From Deinococcus ruber (GTDB taxonomy: Bacteria > Deinococcota > Deinococci > Deinococcales > Deinococcaceae), in NCBI RefSeq assembly GCF_014648095.1, contig NZ_BMQL01000046.1, positions 1-37,672 of the forward strand: a stretch of 37,672 bases of DNA, in the 5' to 3' direction. Below the pieces are notes generated by a model that saw only the letters and a list, made by a program, of their open reading frames with translations, made no database searches and had not been told where the DNA came from. Every line of letters starts with the position of its first letter. Positions within the stretch are counted from its first letter, which is position 1. This document shows, piece by piece, positions 18,679 through 28,517 of this stretch. The position numbers and the translations under genes are program-made.

Positions 18679-18761
18679 TACATCTCACCTTTGACTCGGC
18701 ATGGTTTTCAAGCAAAGTTGGAAGGAAGGCCACTACCAAACAGCGGACAGTTTTAGCCGCT

Positions 18762-20822
18762 TTATCTCGCTACCAGCGTCAGAATGCTGTATGTCGCCAC
18801 CAGCACGTCGTTCTGGTTAGTCACGTCCACGTGCCACTTCACCACGCCGGTGGGCGTTTCGCCTTCCTTCGCTTCCTTGACGGTCTTGCTCTGCACGGTC
18901 AGGCGGGCGCGGATGGTGTCGCCAAAGCCCACCGGCTCGGTAAATCGCAGGTTCTCTAGACCGTAATTTGCCAGCACTGGCCCCACACCCGGATCGACGA
19001 ACAGGCCCGCCGCTGCACTGAGCACAAAGTAGCCGTGCGCCACCCGTTTTCCGAAGAGGCTTTCCTGCGCCGCGATTTCGTCGGTGTGGGCATAGAAGCG
19101 GTCTCCCGACAGGCCCGCGAAGGCGCTCACATCGGCCTCGGTGATGGTGCGGCGGGGGGTCAGCAGGCTGTCTCCGACCTGCAACTGCTCGAATTTCTTG
19201 CGGAAGGGGTGAACCACGTCCTCACGCACTGCCGCGCCGCGCACATACTCGCCCGTGATGGCGGTCATGGTGGTGGGGTCGGCTTGCAGGGCCGTGCGCT
19301 GAAGATAGTGCTTGATGGCCCGCAGCCCGCCCAGCTCTTCGCCGCCGCCCGCCCGTCCGGGGCCGCCGTGCTTGAGCTGGGGCAGCGGCGAACCGTGCCC
19401 AGTGGATTCCTTGGCGTCGTCGCGGTTCAGCACCAGAATCCGCCCGTGTGCCGATGCCATGCCAAAAAACAGCTCCCGGGCCTCGCCCTGGTCATGCGTC
19501 ACGATGCTGCCCGCGAGGCTGCCGCGCCCCATGCGGGCCAGTTCGGCGGCCATGTCCAGCCCGCTGTAGGGCATCAGGGTCACCACCGGGCCGAACGCCT
19601 CCAGCTCGTGCGCGGCGTGGGCATTCAGCGGGTCGCGGGCCAGCAGCAGGGCCGGGGCCAGGAATGCGCCCGCTTCCCAGTCGCCGCCCAGCAGGTCGGG
19701 GTGCTGGCCGCCGCCCACCAGCACCTCACCTTCGGCACTCAGCCGCGCCAGCACGCCCGCCACATCGTCTCTCTGTGAGGTTCCGACCAACGGCCCCATC
19801 CGCACATCTTCCCGCGAGGGGTCACCCATCGTGACGGTGCTCAGGCGCTCGCGGATGGCCGCTGTCACGTCTTCCACCCGCTGTTCCGGCACGATCACGC
19901 GGCGAATGGCGGTGCATTTCTGGCCCGCCTTGCTGGTCATCTCGTTCACCACTTCGCGCACGAACAGGCCGAATTCCGGCGCGTCTGGCGTCACGGTTTC
20001 GCCCAGGACGATGCAGTTCAGGCTGTCGGCCTCGGTGTTGAAGGGCACGCCGCGCCGCACGATGTTGGGATGCACCTTCAGTTTGCTGGCGGTGGCCGCC
20101 GACCCGGTGAAGGTCATGGTGTCCTGCTCTTCCAGATGGTCGAACAGGTCGCCCACATCACCGCAGATCAGTTGCAGTGCGCCCTCCGGCAGAAGGCCTG
20201 ATGCGTGGATGGCCCGTACCACCGCTTCGGTCACATACGACGTTTGCGACGCGGGCTTGACGATAGCGGGCACGCCCGCGATCAGGTTGGGTGCGATCTT
20301 TTCCAGCATGCCCCATACCGGAAAGTTGAAGGCGTTGATGTGCAGCGCCACGCCTTCACGCGGCACCAGCACATGCCGTCCGAAAAACGTGCCGCCCCGT
20401 CCCAGCGGGTTCACGTCGTCTTCCACGAAGAATTTCTGGTCGGGCAGATCGCGCCGCGCCATGCTGGAATAGCTGAACAGCGTGCCGATGCCGCCGTCGA
20501 TGTCCACCAGATTGTCTCGGCGGGTGGCTCCAGTCAGGTGCGACAGGGCGTTGAATTCGGCCTTGCGCTCGTTCAGATAGACCGCCAGAGCCCGCAGCAT
20601 CCGCGCCCGCTCGTGAAAGGTGGTGCGCCGCAGGTTGCGCCCGCCCACCGTGCGCCCGTAATGCAGGGCAGCGCCGAACTCCACGCCCTCAGACGACACG
20701 TAGGCCACAGGCCGTCCGTAGGCAGCGTCGCGGATTTCCTGCCCGCCTGCTGCGGCGTGCCATTGTCCGGAGATGAATGAGGCGACCTGGATGGGGCGGA
20801 TTTGGGTGGGGGATTGGGTCAT
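18762..20822 (-). CDS. paaZ: PaaZ: oxepin-CoA hydrolase / semialdehyde dehydrogenase
   Basis: 686-residue bifunctional enzyme that opens the oxepin-CoA ring and oxidises the resulting semialdehyde in phenylacetate breakdown. The N-terminal aldehyde dehydrogenase domain (about 1-525) has [40 protein letters not shown] with the catalytic glutamate and [11 protein letters not shown] with the catalytic cysteine. The C-terminal MaoC-like hydratase domain (about 535-686) has [17 protein letters not shown] and [13 protein letters not shown] with the Asp/His pair. The start ATG 20822 is preceded by AAGGA. The gene is separated from paaABCD by an opposing gene and starts divergently from it with 39 bases between, so it needs its own promoter. 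No PaaR-type palindrome is visible in those 39 bases. Confidence 0.96.
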   Translation of the reverse strand: MTQSPTQIRPIQVASFISGQWHAAAGGQEIRDAAYGRPVAYVSSEGVEFGAALHYGRTVGGRNLRRTTFHERARMLRALAVYLNERKAEFNALSHLTGATRRDNLVDIDGGIGTLFSYSSMARRDLPDQKFFVEDDVNPLGRGGTFFGRHVLVPREGVALHINAFNFPVWGMLEKIAPNLIAGVPAIVKPASQTSYVTEAVVRAIHASGLLPEGALQLICGDVGDLFDHLEEQDTMTFTGSAATASKLKVHPNIVRRGVPFNTEADSLNCIVLGETVTPDAPEFGLFVREVVNEMTSKAGQKCTAIRRVIVPEQRVEDVTAAIRERLSTVTMGDPSREDVRMGPLVGTSQRDDVAGVLARLSAEGEVLVGGGQHPDLLGGDWEAGAFLAPALLLARDPLNAHAAHELEAFGPVVTLMPYSGLDMAAELARMGRGSLAGSIVTHDQGEARELFFGMASAHGRILVLNRDDAKESTGHGSPLPQLKHGGPGRAGGGEELGGLRAIKHYLQRTALQADPTTMTAITGEYVRGAAVREDVVHPFRKKFEQLQVGDSLLTPRRTITEADVSAFAGLSGDRFYAHTDEIAAQESLFGKRVAHGYFVLSAAAGLFVDPGVGPVLANYGLENLRFTEPVGFGDTIRARLTVQSKTVKEAKEGETPTGVVKWHVDVTNQNDVLVATYSILTLVAR

Positions 20823-20850
20823 GGGGTGTCCTTGATGGGGTACAGGGCGA

Positions 20851-20856
20851 TACAGT
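20851..20856 (+). promoter_or_regulatory. -10-like hexamer of a leaderless gene
   Basis: TACAGT ends five bases before ATG 20862, the spacing expected where transcription begins at or near the start codon. No good -35 is seen at 17 bases. No ribosome binding site is convincing for this start. Confidence 0.4.
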
Positions 20857-20861
20857 GGGGT

Positions 20862-21458
20862 ATGGCTGCTCCACCTTCACATCTGCCCGCTGTGGGCGCG
20901 GCAAACCGGTCTGAGTGGCGGGCGTGGCTGGCGGCGAATCACGACACTCAGGCGGGTGTGGTGCTGGTGTATTTCAAGCTGGGCAGCGGTAACCCCAGCG
21001 TGACCTACCCCGACGCGGTGCGGGAAGCGCTGTGTTTCGGCTGGATCGACACCACCCGCTACGCCCTGGACGCTGAGCGCTATCAGCAGGTGTTCGTGCC
21101 GCGCCGTGCAGGGAGCGTGTGGTCGCGGCTGAACAAGAGTTACATTGCCGAACTGGAAAACGCGGGTCTGATGACGGCGGCAGGTCGCACCAAAATCGAG
21201 GCGGCGCAGCAGGACGGCTCTTGGACGCGGCTGGAGGCGGGCGAATCGCTGGAAGTGCCGCCCGATCTGCAGGCGGCGCTGCTTGCCAATGCCGAGGCGG
21301 CACAGTACTTTGCCGCTTTTCCTGCGTCGGTGCGGAAGTACATCCTGCACTGGATCGCGGAGGCCAAGCGGCCTGAAACCAGGCAACAGCGCGTTGCTCA
21401 GACGGTCGAGCAGGCGGCTCAGAACATTCGGGCGAGGGGAGAACGCCGGGTGCGCTGA
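20862..21458 (+). CDS. YdeI/OmpD-associated (bacteriocin-protection type) family protein
   Basis: 198 residues. The pattern [21 protein letters not shown], then [49 protein letters not shown] and a C-terminal helical part ([29 protein letters not shown]) matches the YdeI family of small cytoplasmic proteins whose biochemical role is not settled. ATG 20862 lies five bases after TACAGT (20851-20856), a -10-like hexamer; this is the arrangement of leaderless genes common in Deinococcus. It lies on the opposite strand between paaD and paaZ, ending two bases from the paaD stop, and interrupts the paa cluster without an obvious functional link. Confidence 0.85.
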   Translation: MAAPPSHLPAVGAANRSEWRAWLAANHDTQAGVVLVYFKLGSGNPSVTYPDAVREALCFGWIDTTRYALDAERYQQVFVPRRAGSVWSRLNKSYIAELENAGLMTAAGRTKIEAAQQDGSWTRLEAGESLEVPPDLQAALLANAEAAQYFAAFPASVRKYILHWIAEAKRPETRQQRVAQTVEQAAQNIRARGERRVR

Positions 21459-21460
21459 GG

Positions 21461-21952
21461 TCATACCGACTTCATTCCCTCGAACGGTTCTTTGCACGCC
21501 TGACACACATACATCCGTTTGCACAGCGCCGAGCCGAATGAGGCGGTGATGCGCGTGTCGAAAGAGCCGCAGCGCGGGCAGCGCACGGCGTCCGGCTCCA
21601 GCGTCATGAACAGGCTGGATTCATCGTTGGGAGCGGGCGGCGCGATGCCGTATGTCTCCAGCTTGGCGCGGGCTTCGGGTGTGATGTCGTCGGTTGTCCA
21701 CGGCGGGCTGAACACGTTTTCCACGGTCACGGCGTCAGCTCCGGCAGCAGTCAGCGCGGTAGTGATGCCCTGCCGGATCACATGCAGGGCGGGGCAGCCG
21801 CTAAAAGTGGGCGTAAAGCGCACCTGGACGCCGTGTTCACCAATGTCCACGCCGCGCACCATGCCCATTTCCACAATGTTCACCACCGGGATTTCGGGGT
21901 CGGCCACGCCGCGCAGGGCGTCCCAGTAGGTCTGTGCAGAGGGCGCCGTCAT
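21461..21952 (-). CDS. paaD: PaaD: phenylacetyl-CoA epoxidase maturation/assembly subunit
   Basis: 163 residues. An N-terminal MIP18/DUF59-type domain carries VADPEIPVVNIVEMGMVRGV and FSGCPALHVIRQGI; a C-terminal zinc-ribbon-like tail has CPRCGSFDT and CQACKEPFEG. PaaD proteins are thought to act in iron or iron-sulfur supply to the PaaABC(E) epoxidase. I chose ATG 21952, which shares one base with the paaC stop (TAATG) and follows AGGTG; a GTG two codons upstream (21958) is possible. Last gene of the paaABCD operon; it converges on the YdeI-family gene with two bases between stops. Confidence 0.95.
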   Translation of the reverse strand: MTAPSAQTYWDALRGVADPEIPVVNIVEMGMVRGVDIGEHGVQVRFTPTFSGCPALHVIRQGITTALTAAGADAVTVENVFSPPWTTDDITPEARAKLETYGIAPPAPNDESSLFMTLEPDAVRCPRCGSFDTRITASFGSALCKRMYVCQACKEPFEGMKSV

Positions 21953-22746
21953 TACCACACCTGAGAGTCGGGAAATGCCCGCGCCACCCGCTGAAAATCG
22001 GCCAGCAGGGGCGGGAGGTGTTCGGTGTGATGATGGCGGCTATAGGGCAGGGGAGAGGCACTCGGGATGTTCAGGCCCACGCCTTCCAGATGCCCGCGCA
22101 CCAGCTCCAGCCAGCGGGTTTGCAGGGCGGCCACATCGGGCAGCAGGCCAACAGCCACCGCGTCTGCCTCGGCGGGCAGGGGGTCAAACAAGGCCAGCGC
22201 GTAGGCCCAGAGCTGGTTCAGGGCGGCCTGCATGCGGCGCGTGCTTTCTGGCGTGCCCAGCGCGAGGCGTTCCACCCACAGCGCCGTGTGTTGCAGGTGG
22301 AATTTTTCTTCGCGCAGAGCCTGTCCAGCGGCGTCGGCCAGCGGCGTATAGCGGCTCTGGCGGGCAGTGTCCAGCCACAGCACTTCCCATGCATCAAACA
22401 GATACTGGCGCACCATCGTAAAGGCCCAGTCGCCTTTGGGAAGCTCGGTCAGCGGGGCATTGCGGTACTCGGCGGCGTCGCGGTGGTAGGCCAGAGCATC
22501 GGCGTTGCTGCCGTCCAGCGCGGTCCGCAGCCCCATCCACAGCGTGCCGTGCCCCAGCTCGTCCTGCGCGATGTTCGCTAGCGCAATATCTTCTTCCAGC
22601 AGCGGCGCGTGCCCCGTCCACTCGGCCACCCGGTGAGACAGCGTGATCTCATCGTCGGCCAGCGCGGTGAAGCGGGCGATCAGGGCAGTCTTGAGAGCTT
22701 CGGTCAGAATCAGTGGTTTGGTCATGCTCTCCGTCGTCTCAGTCAT
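21952..22746 (-). CDS. paaC: PaaC: phenylacetyl-CoA epoxidase structural subunit
   Basis: 264 residues of the ferritin-like PaaC family: [37 protein letters not shown] near the start, then [18 protein letters not shown] and [32 protein letters not shown]. PaaC pairs with PaaA in the epoxidase core and is thought not to hold the active diiron site. ATG 22746 overlaps the end of paaB by eight bases; ATG 22725 (protein MTKPLIL) has a GGAG upstream and is the alternative start. Coupled gene order paaA-B-C-D supports the assignment. Confidence 0.95.
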   Translation of the reverse strand: MTETTESMTKPLILTEALKTALIARFTALADDEITLSHRVAEWTGHAPLLEEDIALANIAQDELGHGTLWMGLRTALDGSNADALAYHRDAAEYRNAPLTELPKGDWAFTMVRQYLFDAWEVLWLDTARQSRYTPLADAAGQALREEKFHLQHTALWVERLALGTPESTRRMQAALNQLWAYALALFDPLPAEADAVAVGLLPDVAALQTRWLELVRGHLEGVGLNIPSASPLPYSRHHHTEHLPPLLADFQRVARAFPDSQVW

Positions 22747-23277
22747 GGCCGCCGCCCCGAATGGCTTTCTTATGGGCGCTGGCATGCTGGCCTACCACGC
22801 CGTAACTGCTCTGCTGCTTGTAGGTCTTGTCTTTGGCCGGGGCAAACCAGCTCTCCACCGTTTCGGCGTTGTCTGTGCTGCGTACCAGTGCCGAATCGGG
22901 CACCAGCCACCACACCAACAGGTCTTCCCCAAATTGGGTGCGGGCGGCCTCCAGGGCGGCTTGCGGGCTGCTGGCGTCCAGCGTGCCCAGGTGGTCGCCC
23001 AGCGTCATCGAGCGGCGATTGGTCTTCTTCCCGAAGACATGGAAAGTTCCGCTTTCACCCTCTGGCAAGCCTTTTCCCGCTTCCAGTTCCTGTCTGGTCA
23101 GTGCAACGATGTGGTCGGCGCGTGCCACCCACAGGCTTACCGCCGCCGGACGCCGTGCAAATACGCTGCGGGCGGTAAATAGGGCGTGCTGGCCGTCGCC
23201 TGCATGGACGCTGCCCACCGCCTGATGCACCTTGTTGGGGCCGTCCTGTTTGAACACTTCCCAGCGGGGGAGTTCGC

Positions 23278-23281
<4 letters not shown>
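22739..23281 (-). CDS. paaB: PaaB: phenylacetyl-CoA epoxidase subunit, long two-repeat form
   Basis: 180 residues, about twice the size of Escherichia coli PaaB (about 95). Residues 23-58 carry the family pattern [13 protein letters not shown]...[11 protein letters not shown]. Residues 98-132 repeat it in weaker form ([11 protein letters not shown]...[12 protein letters not shown]), so the gene looks like an internal duplication of the PaaB fold, with [11 protein letters not shown] between the repeats. PaaB bridges PaaAC units in the epoxidase; a fused pair could replace a PaaB dimer. ATG 23281 overlaps the paaA stop (ATGA), indicating coupled translation. Confidence 0.93.
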
Positions 23282-24231
<950 letters not shown>

Positions 24232-24274
24232 GCGGATCCTCCTGCTCTGGGGTGAGCAGATGTTGTGCTGAAAA

Positions 24275-24288
24275 CGAACGGTCGTTAG
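24275..24288. promoter_or_regulatory. PaaR-type operator upstream of paaA
   Basis: CGAACGGTCGTTAG fits the pseudopalindrome CNAACGNNCGTTNG, which I recall as the consensus for Thermus thermophilus PaaR, a TetR-family repressor released by phenylacetyl-CoA. Every fixed position matches. It lies 43 bases before the paaA start, just downstream of a -10-like TATGCT, where a bound repressor would block transcription. The regulator gene is not in the window. Confidence 0.75.
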
Positions 24289-24292
24289 GTAC

Positions 24293-24298
24293 AGCATA
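24293..24298 (-). promoter_or_regulatory. -10-like hexamer of the paaABCD promoter
   Basis: TATGCT on the minus strand, immediately upstream of the PaaR-type palindrome, so transcription would start inside or next to the operator. A weak ACAAC-type -35 lies about 18 bases further up. Position relative to the operator makes this a reasonable promoter call. Confidence 0.45.
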
Positions 24299-24558
24299 CC
24301 GCATAGCTCATGTGTGGTTGTAGAGTGGGAGCATCAAACAGCAGCGTTAAAGAATATATATAAATTTCCCCTTTCGTTCGCCTCGTTGTTGGTCTGCGTC
24401 TAAACATCCAGCTGGCAGGATGGCGCATGTTTAGTCTCATCTTTTAAAACCCAGGCTCATGCATATGCCACCAATACGGTTTGAAGCTTTACGTTTTCAT
24501 CATTTGATGTTCTTAGGCAACGCCTCTGTTCTAGCCTAAAAGTCGATCAGGAGGTTTC

Positions 24559-24744
24559 ATGGTCCTTCAAATTGTGGTAGCAATTGTTATCCTGCAGTGT
24601 GTTTTTGGCGTAGCCTTGGGGATGTACTTGGGCTATTTAGCGTGGAGAGGGCCACGCCGTGATCGGCTCGTGAAACCTCTTGTGAGGCTACGTTTACATC
24701 ATAAATCACTTCAGTCGTATTTGAAGCCACCATATTTACAATAA
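24559..24744 (+). CDS. small single-span membrane protein, unknown function
   Basis: 61 residues: a hydrophobic N-terminal helix (about 2-29, VLQIVVAIVILQCVFGVALGMYLGYLAW) followed by a basic tail rich in arginine and lysine (RGPRRDRLVKPLVRLRLHHK). Topology with the tail inside is expected. The ATG follows AGGAGG by five bases, one of the strongest ribosome binding sites in the window, which argues that this short frame is a real gene. It stands alone between the paaA promoter region and a MITE-bearing intergenic stretch. I do not recognise a family. Confidence 0.6.
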   Translation: MVLQIVVAIVILQCVFGVALGMYLGYLAWRGPRRDRLVKPLVRLRLHHKSLQSYLKPPYLQ

Positions 24745-24988
24745 ATGTCAGTAAAGAATCACGGGCATGTCCTTTAAAGGCAGAGCCGAACAAGTAAGTA
24801 TATTGATTTCTTAGCTTTCGTCATTAATGCCAGACTTTCGTTAATTGTGGAAATCCAGTGTAATGCAGCTGAATAGCTAACAATTTCAGCTTAAAGCTGT
24901 CCCAGAGGGTAAATACCGAAACGGATTACCACTCTTGGATGACCACAGGCATGCGTGGCTTACGGATCGTTCGCTGTCTCTCCCGGAA

Positions 24989-25109
24989 TACTGATACCTG
25001 CGTACCTCGGTGACACCGGGCTTCCATCGCATGAGCGTAGTAGCAGGCTCCCGGTCTGAGGCTACACTGTGGGCACGCATCCTATCCCCAACTGATGCAG
25101 GTATCAATA
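24989..25109. repeat. MITE copy 3
   Basis: A 121-bp element from TACTGATACCTGC to the complement of TATTGATACCTGCATC. Terminal repeats match the other copies with small changes. Read in reverse, its interior resembles copy 1 (shared GTTGGGGA, TAGCC and CATGCGA blocks) rather than copies 2 and 4. It lies in intergenic DNA, unlike copies 1 and 4, which interrupt transposase genes. Confidence 0.8.
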
Positions 25110-25139
25110 AATGCTGTCACGGCAGATTAAGAGTAGAGG

Positions 25140-25269
25140 GCCTCTTGGTAGTCCGTTGACTTTTTCGGGAGGGCGTGATCTGCACGGGGTGTTCGGCTCT
25201 TTCGAACCATCGCTCTTTTTTTCGTGCTGGACATCATCCCGCTGATGAGTTAACGGACCACCAAGAGGC
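25140..25269. repeat. second type of inverted-repeat element (MITE-like)
   Basis: A 130-bp segment ending in 21-bp inverted repeats with two mismatches: GCCTCTTGGTAGTCCGTTGAC at the left and the complement of GCCTCTTGGTGGTCCGTTAAC at the right. It contains no open frame of note. The form suggests an internally deleted IS derivative. No second copy is seen in the window, and no target duplication is clear. Confidence 0.7.
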
Positions 25270-25475
25270 GTCCAGCTCTCGTTGAATCAGTTTGGCCTCT
25301 TAGAAATCGAGGTACACCGCGTGGTGCGATGCCGTGAAGACCGCAAGTACATCTGAACCCAGGGTGTCGTGGTCTTCTGTGTGGCTAATGAGTGTCGTAA
25401 AGCCTGACACCGTCTCCTTTGGGGAACTGAACATTATAGCTGTGCAGGTGCATGGCAGAGCGCACAAACCAGAGA

Positions 25476-26165
25476 AGCATGCCAATATGGAGCACCGTGA
25501 ACATTGTCTGCATCTCGGATACTCACAAGCAACACGCCCGCCTCCGAGTGCCTGCTGGAGACGTGCTGGTCCATGCTGGTGACGTTTCGCTGCGTGGCAC
25601 GGCCGCAGAGATCCAGGACTTTCTGACATGGTTCGCCGCTCAACCGCACCGCCACAAGGTCTTCATCGCCGGGAACCATGATTTTCTGTTCGAGCAGCAT
25701 CCGGCACAGGCAAGAGCCATGATTCCTGAGGGCGTGCATTATCTGGAAGACAGCGGCGTCACCCTAGGGGGTGTGCGCTTCTGGGGCAGTCCGGTGACGC
25801 CGTGGTTCTACGACTGGGCGTTCAACCGCCGGGAAGACGAAATCCGCCCGCACTGGGCCTTGATCCCGCCCAACACCGATGTCCTGATCACCCATGGGCC
25901 ACCGCTGGGTGTGCTGGACGCCGTCCGGCCCGATCATCATCAGGTCGGTTGTCCGCAGCTCGCTCAGGTGCTGGCGACCCGGGTCGCCGCCCGGCTGCAT
26001 GTCTTCGGTCATATCCACGAGAGTTACGGTCAACGAACGCAAGGCGCGTTGACGTCAGTCAATGCCTCGGTGCTCGATCACCGCTACAAGCTGCTCAATC
26101 CCCCGGTGATGATTTCCTTCGACGTGCCTGTGCCGCAGTTTGGGGCGAACGTTAGTTGTCTGTGA
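25476..26165 (+). CDS. metallophosphoesterase (MPPED/calcineurin-like)
   Basis: 229 residues with the full set of calcineurin-like metal motifs: CISDTH (residues 11-16), VHAGD (31-35), IAGNHDF (63-69), ITHGPPLGVLD and VFGHIHESYG. The layout and size match the small MPPED1/2-like phosphodiesterase group. Likely substrates are phosphodiesters such as cyclic nucleotides, but this is not decidable here. An in-frame ATG at 25452 would add eight residues; a TATAGC hexamer near 25436 could be its promoter. The family end is NASVLDHRYKLLNPPVMISFD; the remaining residues and the TGA overlap the likely end of the decayed IS66-type element (GATTAGCGG at 26164), so the C-terminus was probably changed by that insertion. 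Confidence 0.9.
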   Translation, partial: SMPIWSTVNIVCISDTHKQHARLRVPAGDVLVHAGDVSLRGTAAEIQDFLTWFAAQPHRHKVFIAGNHDFLFEQHPAQARAMIPEGVHYLEDSGVTLGGVRFWGSPVTPWFYDWAFNRREDEIRPHWALIPPNTDVLITHGPPLGVLDAVRPDHHQVGCPQLAQVLATRVAARLHVFGHIHESYGQRTQGALTSVNASVLDHRYKLLNPPVMISFDVPVPQFGANVSCL

Positions 26166-26208
26166 TTAGCGGGGCATCGGCTGCCCGACCGAAAGGTCGA
26201 ACACTTGG

Positions 26209-27385
26209 TCAGCGCATCAGGCCGATCAGGACCGCGACGGAGTCCTATTGATACCTGCATAAGTTCGGGACAGCTTGACCTGTTGACTTGCTGTTCGTAA
26301 TGCTGACCCGTACGCCATTGGATTGTCCTCCGCGATGGCTCTATGGGAGCAAAGGCGTCACCAACTTATGCAGGTATCAATAATCGCGCAACCGTGCGGT
26401 CTCCACGGTGGACTTAATCCGCATGTACGTCTGCGCACCCACCGCATTCTTGCTGCACTGCGAGACCTTCCTCGCCATCACCACCGTCCGTAGGCTCCGT
26501 TCCGCTGCGTTGTTCGTCGGTGGAATGTCCGGATCCTTCAGGAAGCGCCATAACCGATCCAATACACGCTGCTTCAGAATGCCCAGTTGGAGTCGCTCGT
26601 TCGCCTTCGACTTCAACGGCGCCCGGTTCAGCAGCGCGTCCAGACGCAGGGTGAGAAACTCACCCTGCGTCGTGTACTCCGCTCGCGTGCACACACCCGC
26701 TCTACTCTCCCGATACAGTTGGATGCCGTCCCGGAAGAGCTGCGTAGCTGCGTGACCCGCTGCCCGTACAGCTCTCCACGCCCAGGTCGCCGCTGTTTTC
26801 CAGCGGCGACCTCATCCATATTGCGGATCAGGTGCGCCAGGCACTTCTGTTGCCGGACGTCCTGCAGGAAGCGGCTGTCGTACGAGGAGAAGCGGTCACC
26901 GATCAGCACGCCTGCGAAGCTTTGTCCCAGGCCATCCCGGAATTCCACGTTGGTATGCCGCGGGTTGGTGCGGAATACCACGGTGTCCGCACTCTGGAAG
27001 GCGCCCACCCAGGCATTCTGGGCGCCGATCCGCCAGCCGGTGTCGTCGTAACGCACGAACGGCGCCTGTTGTATGGATGCCTGCAGGGCATCCACGTGAG
27101 CCGCCAGGGGGCGGCCGTCAGCGGCAAGCCGCTGAGCAGCTTGCGTGATCTGGAGACCGCCGAGGAGGTGCATGACCCGACCGATGCGGCGGACGGGCAG
27201 GCCCAGCTCGTGATGCAGGGTGGCATTTAGGACGGGTCCGAGTTGCTGTGCAGTGGCGCCGACCTGATCGGCGTTCAGGTCGGGATGCTCACCACGCACC
27301 GCGTGGTGACACTGGGGCATTCCATCACGGGCACGGTGTACTCGGCGACCTGCATGGCGTTCTGGGGGCGAGTTCCGTCTATTTC
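26209..27385 (-). pseudogene. IS66-family transposase, truncated and interrupted
   Basis: Reading from about 27385: VAEYTVPVMECP, a one-base shift, then RGEHPDLNADQVGATAQQLG, VRYDDTGWRIGAQNAWVG, IGDRFSSYDSRFLQ and RQQKCLAHLIRNMDE. A further frame change near 26750 leads into the frame with NNAAERSLRTVVMARKVSQ. After the codons for ETARLRD, MITE copy 4 (26246-26382) interrupts the gene. On its far side the coding homology resumes as DSVAVLIGLMR and stop, matching DPVDVLISLR of the intact copy. Missing N-terminus, frameshifts and the insertion make it non-functional. Confidence 0.9.
26246..26382. repeat. MITE copy 4, inserted in the IS66 transposase remnant
   Basis: 137 bp from TATTGATACCTGCATAAGTT to its complement. 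It is the reverse-orientation counterpart of copy 2 at 5443-5579, with the same length and extended similarity through the GACAGCTTGACCTGTTGACTTGCTGT block. Coding homology to the intact IS66 transposase continues on both sides, so the insertion point in the gene is certain to within a few bases. Confidence 0.88.
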
Positions 27386-27659
27386 AGGCTGACTTGGGTC
27401 AAGGGATGGGTAAGAAGATTGCTTACTTTGTATATATTCCACACGCTGCACCAATTCTCATCAGTCCTCACTGCCTTTCCCCCGCCTTCCACGTTGTTGA
27501 TGTGGCGTCAGAACTTCCTCTAGAGTCCCCGCAAATCTAGGGAAACGAATGCAGCGATCCCTGCACCGATTGATCAACATCTCAACTGCACTCTTTGAGC
27601 GCCGTCTGTTCCCAAAGTACACAGGGATCACTAGAACGCTTCGCTACTCTTGAAAAAAC

Positions 27660-28517
27660 TCAGCCCTTCATCCCCGTCAGCACAATCCCTTCGATAATTT
27701 GTTTCTGGAACATCGCGAAGACGATGAGCACGGGGATAACTGCCAGACTGCTCGCTGCCATGATCAGGCCCCACTGCGTGCCAGCCTCGCCGCTGAACAA
27801 CGCCACACCTACCGGCAGCGTGCGGAATTCTGGCTTCTGGATGACGACCAGCGGCCACAGAAACGAGTTGTAGTTGCCCAGAAAGGTGAAGATGGCGAGG
27901 CTGGCAAGTGCCGGGCGTACCAACGGCAGTGCAACGCGCCGGAAGATGGCGAACTCGCCCATGCCATCGATGCGGGCCGCCTCCAGCAGATCGTTGGGCA
28001 GCGACTCGAAGAACTGCCGCATCAGGAAGACGCCAAAGGCACTCATCAGGCCGGGAAACATGATGCTCAGATACGCGCCCGGCGTGTTCAGGCTCAGGTG
28101 CAGGTGCACCACGCTGACATACCACGGCAGGATCAGCATCTCGGTGGGAATCATCAGGGTGGCCAGAATCAGGATGAAGATCAAATTCTTGCCGGGAAAG
28201 TCGAATTTGGCGAGGGTATAGCCTGCCAGCGAGTCGAAGAACAGCACCGATAGCGTACTCAGACCCGCCACCAGCAGCGAATTCAGGAACCAGCGCACAT
28301 ATTCGGTCTTCTGGAGCACCTGCGCGTAGTTATCGGTGGTGGGGGCCTGCGGCAAGAACCCCAGCGTGAACAGCTCGGCAAAGGGCTTGAGACTGGTCAG
28401 CAGCATCCAGGCGAAGGGAAACAGCGTCAGGGCGGCTCCAGCGAACAGCGCCACATACAGCAGCACCTTCAGGGCGGGGGAGCGCGGGGCGGGACGGGGG
28501 GTCGGAAGAGACGTCAT
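27660..28517 (-). CDS. sugar ABC transporter permease (MalG type)
   Basis: 285 residues with six predicted membrane helices and the permease EAA loop, LEAARIDGMGEFAIFRRVALPLVRPAL (about 181-207), which contacts the ATPase. Family CUT1 inner-membrane component for uptake of oligosaccharides or related solutes. Its ATG shares one base with the stop of the partner permease (TGATG). Last gene of the operon. No ATPase gene is present, so a shared MsmK-like ATPase encoded elsewhere is likely. Confidence 0.95.
   Translation of the reverse strand: MTSLPTPRPAPRSPALKVLLYVALFAGAALTLFPFAWMLLTSLKPFAELFTLGFLPQAPTTDNYAQVLQKTEYVRWFLNSLLVAGLSTLSVLFFDSLAGYTLAKFDFPGKNLIFILILATLMIPTEMLILPWYVSVVHLHLSLNTPGAYLSIMFPGLMSAFGVFLMRQFFESLPNDLLEAARIDGMGEFAIFRRVALPLVRPALASLAIFTFLGNYNSFLWPLVVIQKPEFRTLPVGVALFSGEAGTQWGLIMAASSLAVIPVLIVFAMFQKQIIEGIVLTGMKG

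Larger units (their letters stand above)
24745..25451. other. intergenic region with two small repeat elements
   Basis: About 700 bases without a convincing gene. It contains MITE copy 3 (24989-25109) and an unrelated inverted-repeat element (25140-25269), described separately. In the remainder I see only short frames without ribosome binding sites. Confidence 0.6.
26158..27385 (-). mobile_element. decayed IS66-type insertion sequence
   Basis: A remnant related to the intact element at 17234-18678. The end downstream of its transposase shows CCGCTAATCA (GATTAGCGG on the plus strand at 26164-26172), matching the terminal repeat of the intact copy. The other end is missing: homology stops near 27385, within the codons after the first zinc motif, so about 125 N-terminal residues and one terminus are lost. 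MITE copy 4 sits near the 3' end of its transposase gene. A GNRA-like hairpin GACC-GAAA-GGTC lies between the stop and the terminus. Confidence 0.8.

Noticed and set aside
19035..20780. Plus-strand frames opposite paaZ
   Set aside because: High-GC antisense shadows of a well-recognised gene.
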